Assembly: GCF_040394755.1 (NCBI RefSeq)
Contig: NZ_JBEBRQ010000055.1
Reading direction: 5' to 3' (one strand)
Length of the DNA: 18,573 nt
Origin: Castellaniella defragrans_A
GTDB lineage: Bacteria; Pseudomonadota; Gammaproteobacteria; Burkholderiales; Burkholderiaceae_B
Part shown: piece by piece, positions 6,406 through 14,238 of the stretch
Layout: every line of letters begins with the position of its first letter
Position numbering within the stretch: the first letter of the stretch is position 1
The notes under the pieces: model-generated
Told to the model about the DNA's origin: nothing
What the model saw: only the letters and a program-made list of their open reading frames with translations
Database searches by the model: none
Made by a program: the position numbers and the translations under genes

Positions 6406-6774
6406 ATGACCGTATTCAATCCCCACACTGACCCGCGGGCGTTGCGCGAGCGCCTCGCGGCCCACCCGGGCCTGCGGATCGCCTGCTATTGCGCCGCATG
6501 GTGTGATACCTGCGCGCAATACCGGCCCGCCTTCGAGGAACTGGCCCAGCGGATGCCAGAGACCCTGTTCCTCTGGATCGACATCGAAGACAATCCCGAA
6601 TGGCTGGGCGACGAGGACGTCGAAAATTTTCCGACGCTGCTGCTGCAGGATCGGGAGGGAACGAGATTCTGGGGGCCCCTGCTGCCGCACACCCAGCACC
6701 TCGAGCGCCTGGCGCGCGCGGCGGGGGCGATGCCGCTCATTGATGCCGGGCCAGGGAATCTGGAGAATTTCTGA
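6406..6774 (+). CDS. Thioredoxin family protein
   Basis: The 122-residue cytoplasmic protein has a thioredoxin fold with the redox motif WCDTC at residues 32-36 (usual CxxC spacing, DT in place of GP) and a cis-proline motif NFPTLLL at 75-81. There is no signal peptide. The WCDTC active site differs from classical thioredoxin, so it is likely a specialised thiol-disulfide protein of unknown partner. ATG at 6406 is the first available start after an in-frame TAG, but no Shine-Dalgarno sequence precedes it. Only 41 bp separate it from the intron end, so its original upstream region has been replaced by intron domain I. It ends 40 bp from the convergent rhlE stop. Confidence 0.85.
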   Translation: MTVFNPHTDPRALRERLAAHPGLRIACYCAAWCDTCAQYRPAFEELAQRMPETLFLWIDIEDNPEWLGDEDVENFPTLLLQDREGTRFWGPLLPHTQHLERLARAAGAMPLIDAGPGNLENF

Positions 6775-6778
6775 ACGG

Positions 6779-6793
6779 GCCGGGCAACCCGGC
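6779..6793. terminator. Hairpin between convergent genes, possible terminator
   Basis: GCCGGG and CCCGGC pair around a CAA loop in the 39-bp gap between the thioredoxin-like and rhlE stops. There is no T tract on either side, so termination by this hairpin alone is uncertain. Confidence 0.3.
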
Positions 6794-6813
6794 AGGCTGA
6801 TCCGAACAGGGTA

Positions 6814-8208
6814 TCAGGAGGACTTGGAGGTCCCGCCGCCCAAAAGGACGCCCACCGACCGGCGTGCGGGGATGACTGCTGGCCGTCGGCCCGACTGTTC
6901 GGGTCCCGCCGGATCCGCGGAACACGCTGCGGGAACGTAGGGCTTGGTGAAGAACTCGTCGACCGGCGCCTCGTCATGCCAGGGGTGCGCGCCGCCGCGG
7001 TGGCTGCCGACGGGACGCCGACGCGAAGCACGCGGCAATTCGAGCTCGCCGCGCGGGATCTTGACCTTGATGAGTTTCTCGATATCCAGCAGATAGCGTT
7101 CCTCATCCGGGGCAAAGAACGCAATCGCCTCGCCCGAGGCGCCCGCCCGGCCAGTACGCCCGATGCGGTGGACGTAATCCTCGGCGCTGTAAGGCAGGTC
7201 GTAGTTGATGACGCAGGGCACCCCGGCGACATCCAGGCCGCGCGCGGCGACGTCCGTGGCCACCAGGACCTCGAGATCGCCGGCCTTGAAGGCGTCGAGG
7301 GCCTTCATCCGGTCGATCTGGGACTTGTCGCCGTGGATAGACTCGGCGCGCACGCCGTCCTGCGCCAACTGGCGCGCCAGACGGCTGCAACCGATTTTCG
7401 TGTTCGAAAAAACGATGACCTGATTGAGGTTGCGCGATTTCACCAGATGCACCACCGCCCGGCGCTTGTCGTCGCCGGTCAGGGGATAGGCCACCTGGGT
7501 GACGTTGTCGGCCGTGGCGTTGGGACGCGCGACCTCGACCTCGACCGGATTGCGCAGAAAACTGCGACCGAGCTTGCGGATCTCGGGGCTGAACGTCGCC
7601 GAAAACAGCAGGCCCTGGCGCCCCTCGGGCAGCAGCCGCACGATACGGTCCAGATCAGGCAGGAAGCCCATATCGAGCATCCGATCGGCCTCGTCCAGCA
7701 CCAGAATGCCGACCTGCGCCAGGCTGACGTTGCGTTGTTCGATGTGATCCAGCAGGCGGCCCGGCGTGGCGATGAGGATCTCGCAACCCTGGCGCAACAG
7801 GTCGCGCTGCGGCCGGATATCGACGCCACCGAACACCACGGCGGTGCGCAGGGGCACGCGGCTGCTGTAGAGAGCGACGTTGGCGTGCACCTGATCGGCC
7901 AGCTCGCGGGTGGGCGTGAGGATCAGCGCGCGCACCGGATGGCGCGCCGGGGACGCGCTATTGCTGGCGAACGGCATCAATCGATGCAGGATGGGCAGCG
8001 AAAACGCGGCGGTCTTGCCCGTGCCGGTCTGCGCGGCGCCCATGACGTCGCGCCCTGCCATGACCAGCGGAATCGCCGCGGCCTGGATCGGGGTCGCCGA
8101 GACATAGCCCGTCGCCTCGACCGCCTGCATGATGCCCGGGTGCAGGCCGAAGCTGGAAAAGGGAACGGATTGCGCGGCGGGGGGGTCGGTGCGAGGGGTA
8201 TCTGTCAT
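6814..8208 (-). CDS. rhlE: DEAD-box ATP-dependent RNA helicase, RhlE type
   Basis: The 464-residue protein carries the full DEAD-box set: Q motif (FSSFGL to TPIQ, about 17-42), AQTGTGKT (59-66), PTRELA (99-104), TPGR (148-151), DEAD (172-175), SAT (203-205), VATDVAARGLDV (316-327) and HRIGRTGRAG (347-356). A basic, Pro/Gly-rich tail from about residue 385 is disordered in appearance and contains EFFTKPYVP, common in beta-proteobacterial RhlE proteins. It unwinds short RNA duplexes and acts in ribosome assembly and RNA turnover in the cytoplasm. The start ATG at 8206-8208 has no strong ribosome-binding site. It is divergent from ilvE across 126 bp and convergent with the thioredoxin-like gene. 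Confidence 0.93.
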   Translation of the reverse strand: MTDTPRTDPPAAQSVPFSSFGLHPGIMQAVEATGYVSATPIQAAAIPLVMAGRDVMGAAQTGTGKTAAFSLPILHRLMPFASNSASPARHPVRALILTPTRELADQVHANVALYSSRVPLRTAVVFGGVDIRPQRDLLRQGCEILIATPGRLLDHIEQRNVSLAQVGILVLDEADRMLDMGFLPDLDRIVRLLPEGRQGLLFSATFSPEIRKLGRSFLRNPVEVEVARPNATADNVTQVAYPLTGDDKRRAVVHLVKSRNLNQVIVFSNTKIGCSRLARQLAQDGVRAESIHGDKSQIDRMKALDAFKAGDLEVLVATDVAARGLDVAGVPCVINYDLPYSAEDYVHRIGRTGRAGASGEAIAFFAPDEERYLLDIEKLIKVKIPRGELELPRASRRRPVGSHRGGAHPWHDEAPVDEFFTKPYVPAACSADPAGPEQSGRRPAVIPARRSVGVLLGGGTSKSS

Positions 8209-8277
8209 CTGATGCGGTTGTTGCGAACGCTACTATTCGTGGGCGCGCGCGTCCATAATCTTTCTATTTTAGCGCGC

Positions 8278-8306
8278 TTAGCCCTGGGCTGGGCAATTGG
8301 TACAAT
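8278..8306 (+). promoter_or_regulatory. Candidate promoter of ilvE
   Basis: TTAGCC (8278-8283) and TACAAT (8301-8306) are separated by 17 bp, upstream of a strong AAGGAG (8323-8328). The -10 is good and the -35 moderate. Confidence 0.45.
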
Positions 8307-8334
8307 AAATGACTTCCCATCGAAGGAGAACGCG

Positions 8335-9255
8335 ATGTCCATGGCAGACCGCGACGGCTTTATCTGGTACGACGGCAAGATGGTTCCCTGGCGCGAGGCC
8401 ACCACGCACGTACTGACGCACTCGCTGCACTACGGATTGGCGGTGTTCGAGGGCGTCCGGGCCTACAAGACCGACCATGGCACGGCGATCTTCAGACTCG
8501 CGGACCATACCCGCCGCCTGTTCAATTCGGCCCACATCTACCAGATGAAAATTCCGTATTCCCAGGACGTCGTCTCCGAGGCCCAGATCGAGGTCGTACG
8601 CCGCAACGCGCTCGAATCCTGCTACATCCGCCCGCTGGTGTTCTACGGCTCGGAAAAAATGGGGGTATCGCCGCGCGGCGCTTCCGTCCACGTCGCCATC
8701 GCCGCCTGGCCCTGGGGCGCCTATCTGGGTGAGGACGCCTTGCGCCAGGGCATCCGGGTCAAGGTCTCCTCCTACGCCCGCCAGCACGTGAACGTCACGA
8801 TGCCGCGCGCCAAGGTCGCCAGCACCTACGCCAATTCGATTCTGGCCAACGCCGAGGCGCTGGACCACGGTTACGACGAGGCGATCCTGCTCGACACCGA
8901 GGGTTTCGTGGCCGAGGGCTCCGGGGAAAACATCTTCATGGTGCGCGACGGCGTGCTGTACGAACCCGAGATCGCTTCGGCCCTGACTGGAATCACGCGC
9001 GACACCATCCACCAGCTCGCCGCCGAGCTCGGCATCCAGGTCGTTACGCGGCGCCTGACGCGCGATGATCTGTACATCGCCGACGAGGCGTTCTTCACCG
9101 GCACCGCCGCCGAAGTAACACCCATCCGCGAGATCGACGGTCGCCAGATCGGCGTCGGCGAACGCGGGCCGATCACCGGGCAGCTGCAAAAGGCGTTCTT
9201 CAACGCCGCCAGCGGCAAGACCCCGAAATTCCACCATTGGCTCGCCAAGGTCTAG
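8335..9255 (+). CDS. ilvE: Branched-chain amino acid aminotransferase
   Basis: The 306-residue protein is a class IV PLP-dependent aminotransferase. It shows the N-terminal THSLHYGLAVFEGVRAY (28-44), the PLP lysine in TMPRAKVASTYANS (K160, equal in position to E. coli IlvE), GYDEAILLD, EGSGENIFMV and FFTGTAAEVTPIREIDG. It interconverts valine, leucine and isoleucine with their 2-oxo acids using glutamate. The start ATG at 8335 has AAGGAG 6 nt upstream; the open frame continues far upstream (to 6976) only because it is antisense to rhlE. Two genes follow on the same strand. A strong hairpin lies 12 bp after the stop. Confidence 0.95.
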   Translation: MSMADRDGFIWYDGKMVPWREATTHVLTHSLHYGLAVFEGVRAYKTDHGTAIFRLADHTRRLFNSAHIYQMKIPYSQDVVSEAQIEVVRRNALESCYIRPLVFYGSEKMGVSPRGASVHVAIAAWPWGAYLGEDALRQGIRVKVSSYARQHVNVTMPRAKVASTYANSILANAEALDHGYDEAILLDTEGFVAEGSGENIFMVRDGVLYEPEIASALTGITRDTIHQLAAELGIQVVTRRLTRDDLYIADEAFFTGTAAEVTPIREIDGRQIGVGERGPITGQLQKAFFNAASGKTPKFHHWLAKV

Positions 9256-9267
9256 GGCCAGCCGCCA

Positions 9268-9290
9268 GGCCGGGCGCAGACCGCCCGGCC
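9268..9290 (+). terminator. Strong hairpin between ilvE and the zinc-finger gene
   Basis: GGCCGGGCG (9268-9276) and CGCCCGGCC (9282-9290) form a perfect 9-bp stem with a 5-nt loop. No T run follows, so it may act as an mRNA processing or stabilising element, or as partial attenuation, rather than a full terminator. Confidence 0.4.
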
Positions 9291-9312
9291 GACAAACACC
9301 AGGACACACTGT

Positions 9313-9522
9313 ATGAGCAGCATGCCAAAAGCCCCCGAACAGGACATCATCTACGTCGGCGCGGACGATCTGCCGATCCACTGCCCCGGCCCCAAGTCTC
9401 CCCTGTGGAGCATGCACCCGCGCATCTACATCGAGGTCGCCAAATCCGGCGTCGCCAAGTGCCAATACTGCGGCGCCCGGTACGCGCTGCACGAGGGTGA
9501 AAAACTCCACGGGCATCACTGA
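9313..9522 (+). CDS. Zinc-finger CHCC domain protein
   Basis: The 69-residue protein matches the zf-CHCC family (related to the NDUFS6 zinc subunit of mitochondrial complex I): HCPGP (23-27), HPRIYIEV (35-42) and CQYCGARY (50-57) supply the Cys/His ligands. The bacterial protein has no firm function. ATG at 9313 is preceded by AGGA at 8-nt spacing. It lies 57 bp after ilvE, an association often seen in beta-proteobacteria, and its end overlaps or nearly abuts the start of the following hydrolase gene. Confidence 0.88.
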   Translation: MSSMPKAPEQDIIYVGADDLPIHCPGPKSPLWSMHPRIYIEVAKSGVAKCQYCGARYALHEGEKLHGHH

Positions 9523-10615
9523 AAGGCCCGTGGGCGCGCGCATCGACACCAGCCCATACCCTGTTCCGGCCTGGCTGCCTGGCGGTCACGCGCAGACCTT
9601 GTATGGCGCCCTGTTCGCGCAGCATCATCGCGTGCACTTCGTGCGCGAGCGCATCGAAACGACGGACGGTGATTTCCTCGACCTGGACTGGTGCGGCCCG
9701 GGACTGCGCGCCGAGCGGCTGGCCGACGGTTCGGTCGCCCCGCATGAAACCGAGCTGGCCCTGACGGGCGCGCGGCGCTGGATACGCGACGACGACTGGG
9801 GAAACCTGCCCGGCGATTGCAATGCGCTGATCCTCTTTCACGGGCTCGAGGGCAACAGCCTCAGCCACTACAGCCAGTCGATCGCCCATGATTTCCGGGC
9901 GCGCGGCTGGATCGTGGCGATCGCCCACTTTCGCGGCTGCTCGGGCTTCCCCAACCGCATGGCGCGGGCCTATTACTCGGGCGACACGCCAGAAATCGAA
10001 AGCATCCTGCGGCATGCCAACCAACGCCTGCCGGGCGCGCGCTGGCATGCCGCGGGAATCTCGCTGGGCGGCAACGCCCTGCTGAAATACCTGGGTGAAG
10101 CAAGCGCCGGCCATATCCCTATCACGGCCGCGGCCGCGGTCTCGGCCCCGATGGACCTGCCCGTCTGCGGGCACAGGCTCTCGGATACCTTCCTGGGCCG
10201 CCAACTGTACTGCCGCCATTTCCTGAGAACGATCCGGCGCAAGATCCTTGCCAAGGCCAGCAGTTTCCCCGGCTCGATCGATGTGGCGCGCAGCCAGCGG
10301 ATGCGAACCCTGCGCGAGTTGGACGATCTGTACACCGCCCCCATGCACGGGTACCGCAATGCACTGGATTACTGGACGCGCGCCGCCAGCCTGCCGGCGC
10401 TGCGCGGCATCCGCGTGCCAACGCTGATCCTCAACGCGCGCAATGACCCTTTCGTACCCCAGGCTTCACTACCGGGGACACGCGACGCCTCGGGGGACGT
10501 CCTGCTGCACCAGCCCGCGCAGGGCGGTCATGCGGCTTTCGTCACGGCGCCCTTTCCCGGCAACCTGCTGTGGCTGCCGACACGCCTGGCGCGGTATTTC
10601 GACACTATGACTTGA
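9497..10615 (+). CDS. Alpha/beta hydrolase, YheT family
   Basis: The protein is up to 372 residues and has the YheT/UPF0017 pattern: YPVPAWLPGGHAQTLY at 21-36, the oxyanion-type FHGLEGNSLSHY (114-125), the nucleophile elbow GISLGGN (Ser189), Asp317 in NARNDPFVP and His345 in QGGHAAFV. These form a complete catalytic triad; the substrate is unknown, probably an ester. The start is uncertain. GTG at 9497 overlaps the zinc-finger gene by 26 bp and gives a normal N-terminus, while GTG at 9530 follows its stop, with AAAGG only 3 nt upstream. Either way translation is probably coupled. The stop overlaps the convergent M48 gene by 11 bp. Confidence 0.87.
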   Translation: MKNSTGITERPVGARIDTSPYPVPAWLPGGHAQTLYGALFAQHHRVHFVRERIETTDGDFLDLDWCGPGLRAERLADGSVAPHETELALTGARRWIRDDDWGNLPGDCNALILFHGLEGNSLSHYSQSIAHDFRARGWIVAIAHFRGCSGFPNRMARAYYSGDTPEIESILRHANQRLPGARWHAAGISLGGNALLKYLGEASAGHIPITAAAAVSAPMDLPVCGHRLSDTFLGRQLYCRHFLRTIRRKILAKASSFPGSIDVARSQRMRTLRELDDLYTAPMHGYRNALDYWTRAASLPALRGIRVPTLILNARNDPFVPQASLPGTRDASGDVLLHQPAQGGHAAFVTAPFPGNLLWLPTRLARYFDTMT

Positions 10616-12080
10616 ACCGTTCCAGGAGGGCGCGCCGGGTGTCGAGTTCTGCGCGCAAGCTGCGGATACGGGTATCGAGCCGGGACTGCTCATAGAAATC
10701 GCGGCTCATGGAACGCGCCTGTTGGAGGAGTTCAACCGCGGTGGACAAAGCGCCGGTTTCCTCATGATAGCTGGCCATTGCCTCACGGGCCTCGACCTCG
10801 CGTCCCTGGTGCTCAAGACTGGTGGCGAGCACCTTTTTGAAATCGGCGACCTCGGGCCATTGACGGATCCTGGCTCGCAGGAAATCGACGACCTCAGCAT
10901 CCCGGTCGGCCGCCTGCAGCGCCTGGGCATAGGCCATCGCCACGCCCTGGCTGCCCGGCCAGCGGCGCCAAGCCTGCGTGGCGGTCTCCAGGGCAGCGCC
11001 GCCTTGCGCGCGCTCGAGTTCAATTGCCAGGACATCCAGCAGCGGGGCTGTGCCTGCCGCGCGGGCCTCGGCCAGATAGCGACTGGCCGAGGCGAGATCC
11101 TTGGCCTGCCAGTCGAGCCACGCCAGACCATACAGCGCAGCGGCGCGGCGCACCCCGCGCGCATCGGCGGCATCGGCGCGCAGCGTCTGCATCATGCGTT
11201 GCCGATCCGCGCTGGACTGGGATTGGATCAAACCCAGGCGGACCCGCGCGAACCAGAATTCAGCGCTGTCCGCGTGAACCTGGGGCGCAAGCTCACGCAC
11301 GCGATTCTCGATGTCGGACATCCGCTGGATCGACAACGGGTGGGTGGAGGCATAACCGCCGCCCTGCCCCTCGTTCAGGCGCGAGGCATTCATCAGGCGC
11401 CGAAACATCTCGACCATGCCACGCGGATCAAATCCGGCCTGGCGCATCATCTGCAAGCCCGCGCGATCGGCCTCCTGCTCGGCGCTGCGGGAAAAGCCCA
11501 ACTGATTGTCGATCGCGGCAGCCTGGCCGAAAGTGGCAACCCCCATGGCCAGATCGCCCTGCCCGGCCAACGCGGCCAACAGCGCGCCAACCATGCTGGC
11601 CAGCAGGATGCCAGTGCCCTGGGACTGCTGCGAAATTCCACGCGCGATGTGCCGCTGCATGACGTGGCCGATTTCGTGCGCCAGGACAGCGGCGAGCTCG
11701 GACTCGCTCTGCGCGGCGATCACCAGCCCGCTGTTGATGCCGATATAGCCGCCGGGCATGGCGAAAGCGTTGATCTGGGGATCACGCACTGGGAACACGG
11801 TGATGCGCTGCTCGATGACCTGAGGCGCGTGCACCGCCAGACTGCGGCCCAGAGCGGTCAGGTACTGATTGATGTCGAGGTCGGGGATATAGGTCGGGTC
11901 GTGGCGGCCTTGCGCCATGATGGCATCACCCAACAGGCGCTCGACCTGAGGCGACAGCTCGTCAGCCGAGGCCGAACCCATGCTGGGCAGCCCGGTCGGC
12001 TGGGCAGGCAGTGTGCAAGGCACGGCCAGCGCGGCTGCCAGGCACAAGCCACGCGCCAACCGCGGCAGAGGTGCGCTCAT
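10605..12080 (-). CDS. M48 family metalloprotease with TPR tail (BepA/YfgC-like)
   Basis: The 491-residue protein has an N-terminal signal peptide (basic LARG, then LCLAAALAVPCTLPAQP, cleavage near residue 26), so it is probably periplasmic. The catalytic zinc site is HEIGH (135-139) with the third ligand E203 in EQEADRAG, followed by an Ala/Leu-rich C-terminal half consistent with TPR helices. BepA-type proteases take part in outer-membrane protein quality control; this role is inferred from the family. The ATG at 12078-12080 overlaps the stop of the upstream CtaG-like gene as ATGA, indicating translational coupling. The frame runs on to 12209, but that part lies inside the upstream gene. 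Its stop lies within the end of the convergent hydrolase gene. Confidence 0.92.
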   Translation of the reverse strand: MSAPLPRLARGLCLAAALAVPCTLPAQPTGLPSMGSASADELSPQVERLLGDAIMAQGRHDPTYIPDLDINQYLTALGRSLAVHAPQVIEQRITVFPVRDPQINAFAMPGGYIGINSGLVIAAQSESELAAVLAHEIGHVMQRHIARGISQQSQGTGILLASMVGALLAALAGQGDLAMGVATFGQAAAIDNQLGFSRSAEQEADRAGLQMMRQAGFDPRGMVEMFRRLMNASRLNEGQGGGYASTHPLSIQRMSDIENRVRELAPQVHADSAEFWFARVRLGLIQSQSSADRQRMMQTLRADAADARGVRRAAALYGLAWLDWQAKDLASASRYLAEARAAGTAPLLDVLAIELERAQGGAALETATQAWRRWPGSQGVAMAYAQALQAADRDAEVVDFLRARIRQWPEVADFKKVLATSLEHQGREVEAREAMASYHEETGALSTAVELLQQARSMSRDFYEQSRLDTRIRSLRAELDTRRALLERFKS

Positions 12081-12946
12081 GCGACACCCGCCGACACGGG
12101 CCGCGGCCGGCGCGGGCGCTGCGGCAAGCGGTTGCGCCCCGACAAGCGCATCAAGGTTCCCAGGGCAACCAGCAGGCCGAAGGTTTCGACCAGGCCCGCC
12201 GGAACCCACATGATCAGCCCGCCCAAGACCTGATCATCGACGGCGCTGAAGTCCGACAGCGCGCGGCCACACAGATCGAATACCGGGTAGATATCATGCC
12301 GGGTAAAGGTGATGACGGCGCCGGCAACCATCTGCGGCGCCATGGTGAGGATGGGCGACAGAATCCGGGCGCCGGGCCCCATCGCCGCCGGCGGGCTGGG
12401 CCGCCGGTCCAGAATCAGGTTCCAATACATGCAACCGCTGATTACCACCGACCAGTTCATGAAGCGATAGATCCGCCAATCCAGCATCGAATAGAACTGG
12501 ACGGTGGGATCGAGCCAGACCAGCACCAGTGCGACAAACAGCAACGGCACCAGGAACTTGTTCGTGGCCAGGGCCTCTAGAGTGCGAACCACGGAATTCG
12601 TGCGGCGCGCCCTGGCCAGCCGCGCGCGCCATGCCAGGGGCAGGCCGGCGCGCATCACCTGGCCCGGATAAGCAGCCATCACCAGCAAGGGGCCCAGATG
12701 GTGCAGGACCAGATGCTGCAGGCGATGAATGAAAAACATGCGCTCGGCGTAATAGTCGATGCGGGTATGCAGCGACAGGTACAGCAGGATCATCCCGGCC
12801 CAGAACAGCCACTGGCGCGCCTTGCCCACGCGGTGCACCCGGCGGCCGCGCACGAACAGGGCCGCGGCGGCGACAAACGCCAGCACGAGCGTCGGCGAGA
12901 ACTCCCAGGGCCGCAGCCAGCCGAGCACATCCATCAAAGAGGCCAT
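12077..12946 (-). CDS. CtaG-type (caa3) cytochrome c oxidase assembly protein
   Basis: The 289-residue polytopic membrane protein matches the Caa3_CtaG family. About seven hydrophobic segments are visible, with conserved LHTRIDYYAERMFFIHRLQH at about 59-78 followed by HHLGPLLVMAAYPGQV, a WLDPTVQFYSMLDWRIYRFMNW block, and APQMVAGAVITF. Proteins of this family are thought to help copper insertion or assembly of heme-copper oxidases at the inner membrane; the His-rich first part fits metal handling, but this is inference. It is not the Cox11 type of CtaG. Start ATG at 12944-12946 (an alternative ATG four codons later at 12934) has only a weak GGA upstream. The stop overlaps the M48 start. Confidence 0.88.
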   Translation of the reverse strand: MASLMDVLGWLRPWEFSPTLVLAFVAAAALFVRGRRVHRVGKARQWLFWAGMILLYLSLHTRIDYYAERMFFIHRLQHLVLHHLGPLLVMAAYPGQVMRAGLPLAWRARLARARRTNSVVRTLEALATNKFLVPLLFVALVLVWLDPTVQFYSMLDWRIYRFMNWSVVISGCMYWNLILDRRPSPPAAMGPGARILSPILTMAPQMVAGAVITFTRHDIYPVFDLCGRALSDFSAVDDQVLGGLIMWVPAGLVETFGLLVALGTLMRLSGRNRLPQRPRRPRPVSAGVA

Positions 12947-13085
12947 CCGTCCAGGAAACGCAATGCGCTTAGTTTAAAACATTTGGCGAAAAACCCTGTA
13001 AGCAATCGGTAGCGCCGGCGGCGGCCGACTCCACTAGAATAATGGGTTCCCATTCAATCACGCCGTTCCCGCGACAGACCCGTCC

Positions 13086-14237
13086 ATGACTTCCCCCGCA
13101 TTCGATATCGTCATCATCGGCACTGGGCCGGTGGGCTGCGCCCTGGCCTTGTGCCTGGCGCGGCACGCCCCCGATCCGGGTCGTATCGCGCTGCTGGGTC
13201 CAGAACCAGCAGCGCGCGCGGCGGGCGAGATCATCGATCCGCGCACCCTGGCATTGAATCATGGCAGCCGCGCACTGCTCGAATCCCTGGGCGCCTGGCC
13301 CGCGTGCGCGGCCGACATCCTCACCGTCCATGTCTCGCAGGCGGGCCATCTGGGCCGGACCCTGATCGATCACCGCGACCTGGGGGTGCCACGCCTGGGC
13401 AGCGTCGTCTCCTACGACGATGTGCTGACCACACTGCACGCGGCAGCGGCCGGCAGCGGCATCCGCCGCATCCTCGACCGGCCCGCACGCCCCCAGCCGG
13501 GACGGCCGGTGCGACTGAGCGCGGGCGGCACGGACCTCGACGCCCATGCGGCACTGGTTTCGGACGGCGAACGCCCGCGCGGCCTGCGCCGCGACTACGG
13601 CCAACATGCCGTACTGTCCACCATCCAGGCGGCCCAACCCGAACCTGGCCGCGCTTTCGAGCGCTTCACTCGGCGCGGCCCGCTGGCCCTGCTGCCCCAC
13701 CCCGGCGGCGCAGATCTATACAGTCTCGTCTGGTGCATCCCGCCAGACCGCGCTCAGAGCCTCGGTACTCTGGACGACGGCACGTTCGACGCCGAACTCC
13801 AGCATGCCTTCGGACAACGTCTGGGCGCCTTGCGCAAGGTCGGCGCAGCCCACGTTTTTCCACTATCGATGCATGCTGGACCCATTCTGCGGGGCACCGG
13901 CGTCGCCACGGTCGGCAACGCCGCCCAGACCCTGCATCCGGTCGCCGGCCAGGGCCTGAACCTGGGCCTGCGCGACGCGGCGCAACTGGCCGGCGCCCTG
14001 GCGCAGTGGCTCGCCAGACCAGAGGACGACATCCAACCCATACTCACGCGCTTTGCCCGGCAGCGCCGGCTCGACCGCGGCCTGACCCTGGCCATCACCG
14101 ATACGCTGCCCCGGATTTTCGCCACGGCCAATCCGCTGGCGCAGCACCTGGGCGGGGCGGCCCTGGCCGCCCTGGATCTCGTGCCGGCGCTGCGGACGCC
14201 GCTGGCCGGACACTTGCTCAGGGGACAGCGAGGTTAA
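13086..14237 (+). CDS. ubiH: UbiH/Coq6-family FAD-dependent hydroxylase
   Basis: The 383-residue flavoprotein has the N-terminal dinucleotide-binding motif IVIIGTGPVG (8-17), the UbiH/UbiF/Coq6 signature EIIDPRTLALNHGSRALLES (48-67), and the FAD-binding C-terminal motif VGNAAQTLHPVAGQGLNLGL (276-295), which matches UbiH closely. It would hydroxylate the ring of the 2-octaprenyl-6-methoxyphenol type intermediate in ubiquinone synthesis, at the membrane. Assignment to UbiH rather than UbiF or UbiI rests on the GNAAQTLHP motif. The start at 13086 lacks a clear ribosome-binding site. It heads a plus-strand series; the stop is 1 nt before the dusB start. It is divergent from the CtaG-like gene across 139 bp. 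Confidence 0.88.
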   Translation: MTSPAFDIVIIGTGPVGCALALCLARHAPDPGRIALLGPEPAARAAGEIIDPRTLALNHGSRALLESLGAWPACAADILTVHVSQAGHLGRTLIDHRDLGVPRLGSVVSYDDVLTTLHAAAAGSGIRRILDRPARPQPGRPVRLSAGGTDLDAHAALVSDGERPRGLRRDYGQHAVLSTIQAAQPEPGRAFERFTRRGPLALLPHPGGADLYSLVWCIPPDRAQSLGTLDDGTFDAELQHAFGQRLGALRKVGAAHVFPLSMHAGPILRGTGVATVGNAAQTLHPVAGQGLNLGLRDAAQLAGALAQWLARPEDDIQPILTRFARQRRLDRGLTLAITDTLPRIFATANPLAQHLGGAALAALDLVPALRTPLAGHLLRGQRG

Positions 14238-14238
14238 A

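Noticed and set aside
6976..8334. Upstream extension of the ilvE reading frame, giving a 759-residue protein
   Set aside because: It is antisense to rhlE, low in complexity, and the strong AAGGAG and family alignment place the start at 8335.
8209..8334. rhlE promoter with TTGCCC and TAAAAT on the minus strand
   Set aside because: The spacer is 19 bp and the position overlaps the better ilvE promoter; not strong enough to list.
10722..12233. Long plus-strand frame opposite the M48 gene
   Set aside because: It mirrors a gene with signal peptide, HEIGH motif and coupled start; the frame itself has no recognisable domain.
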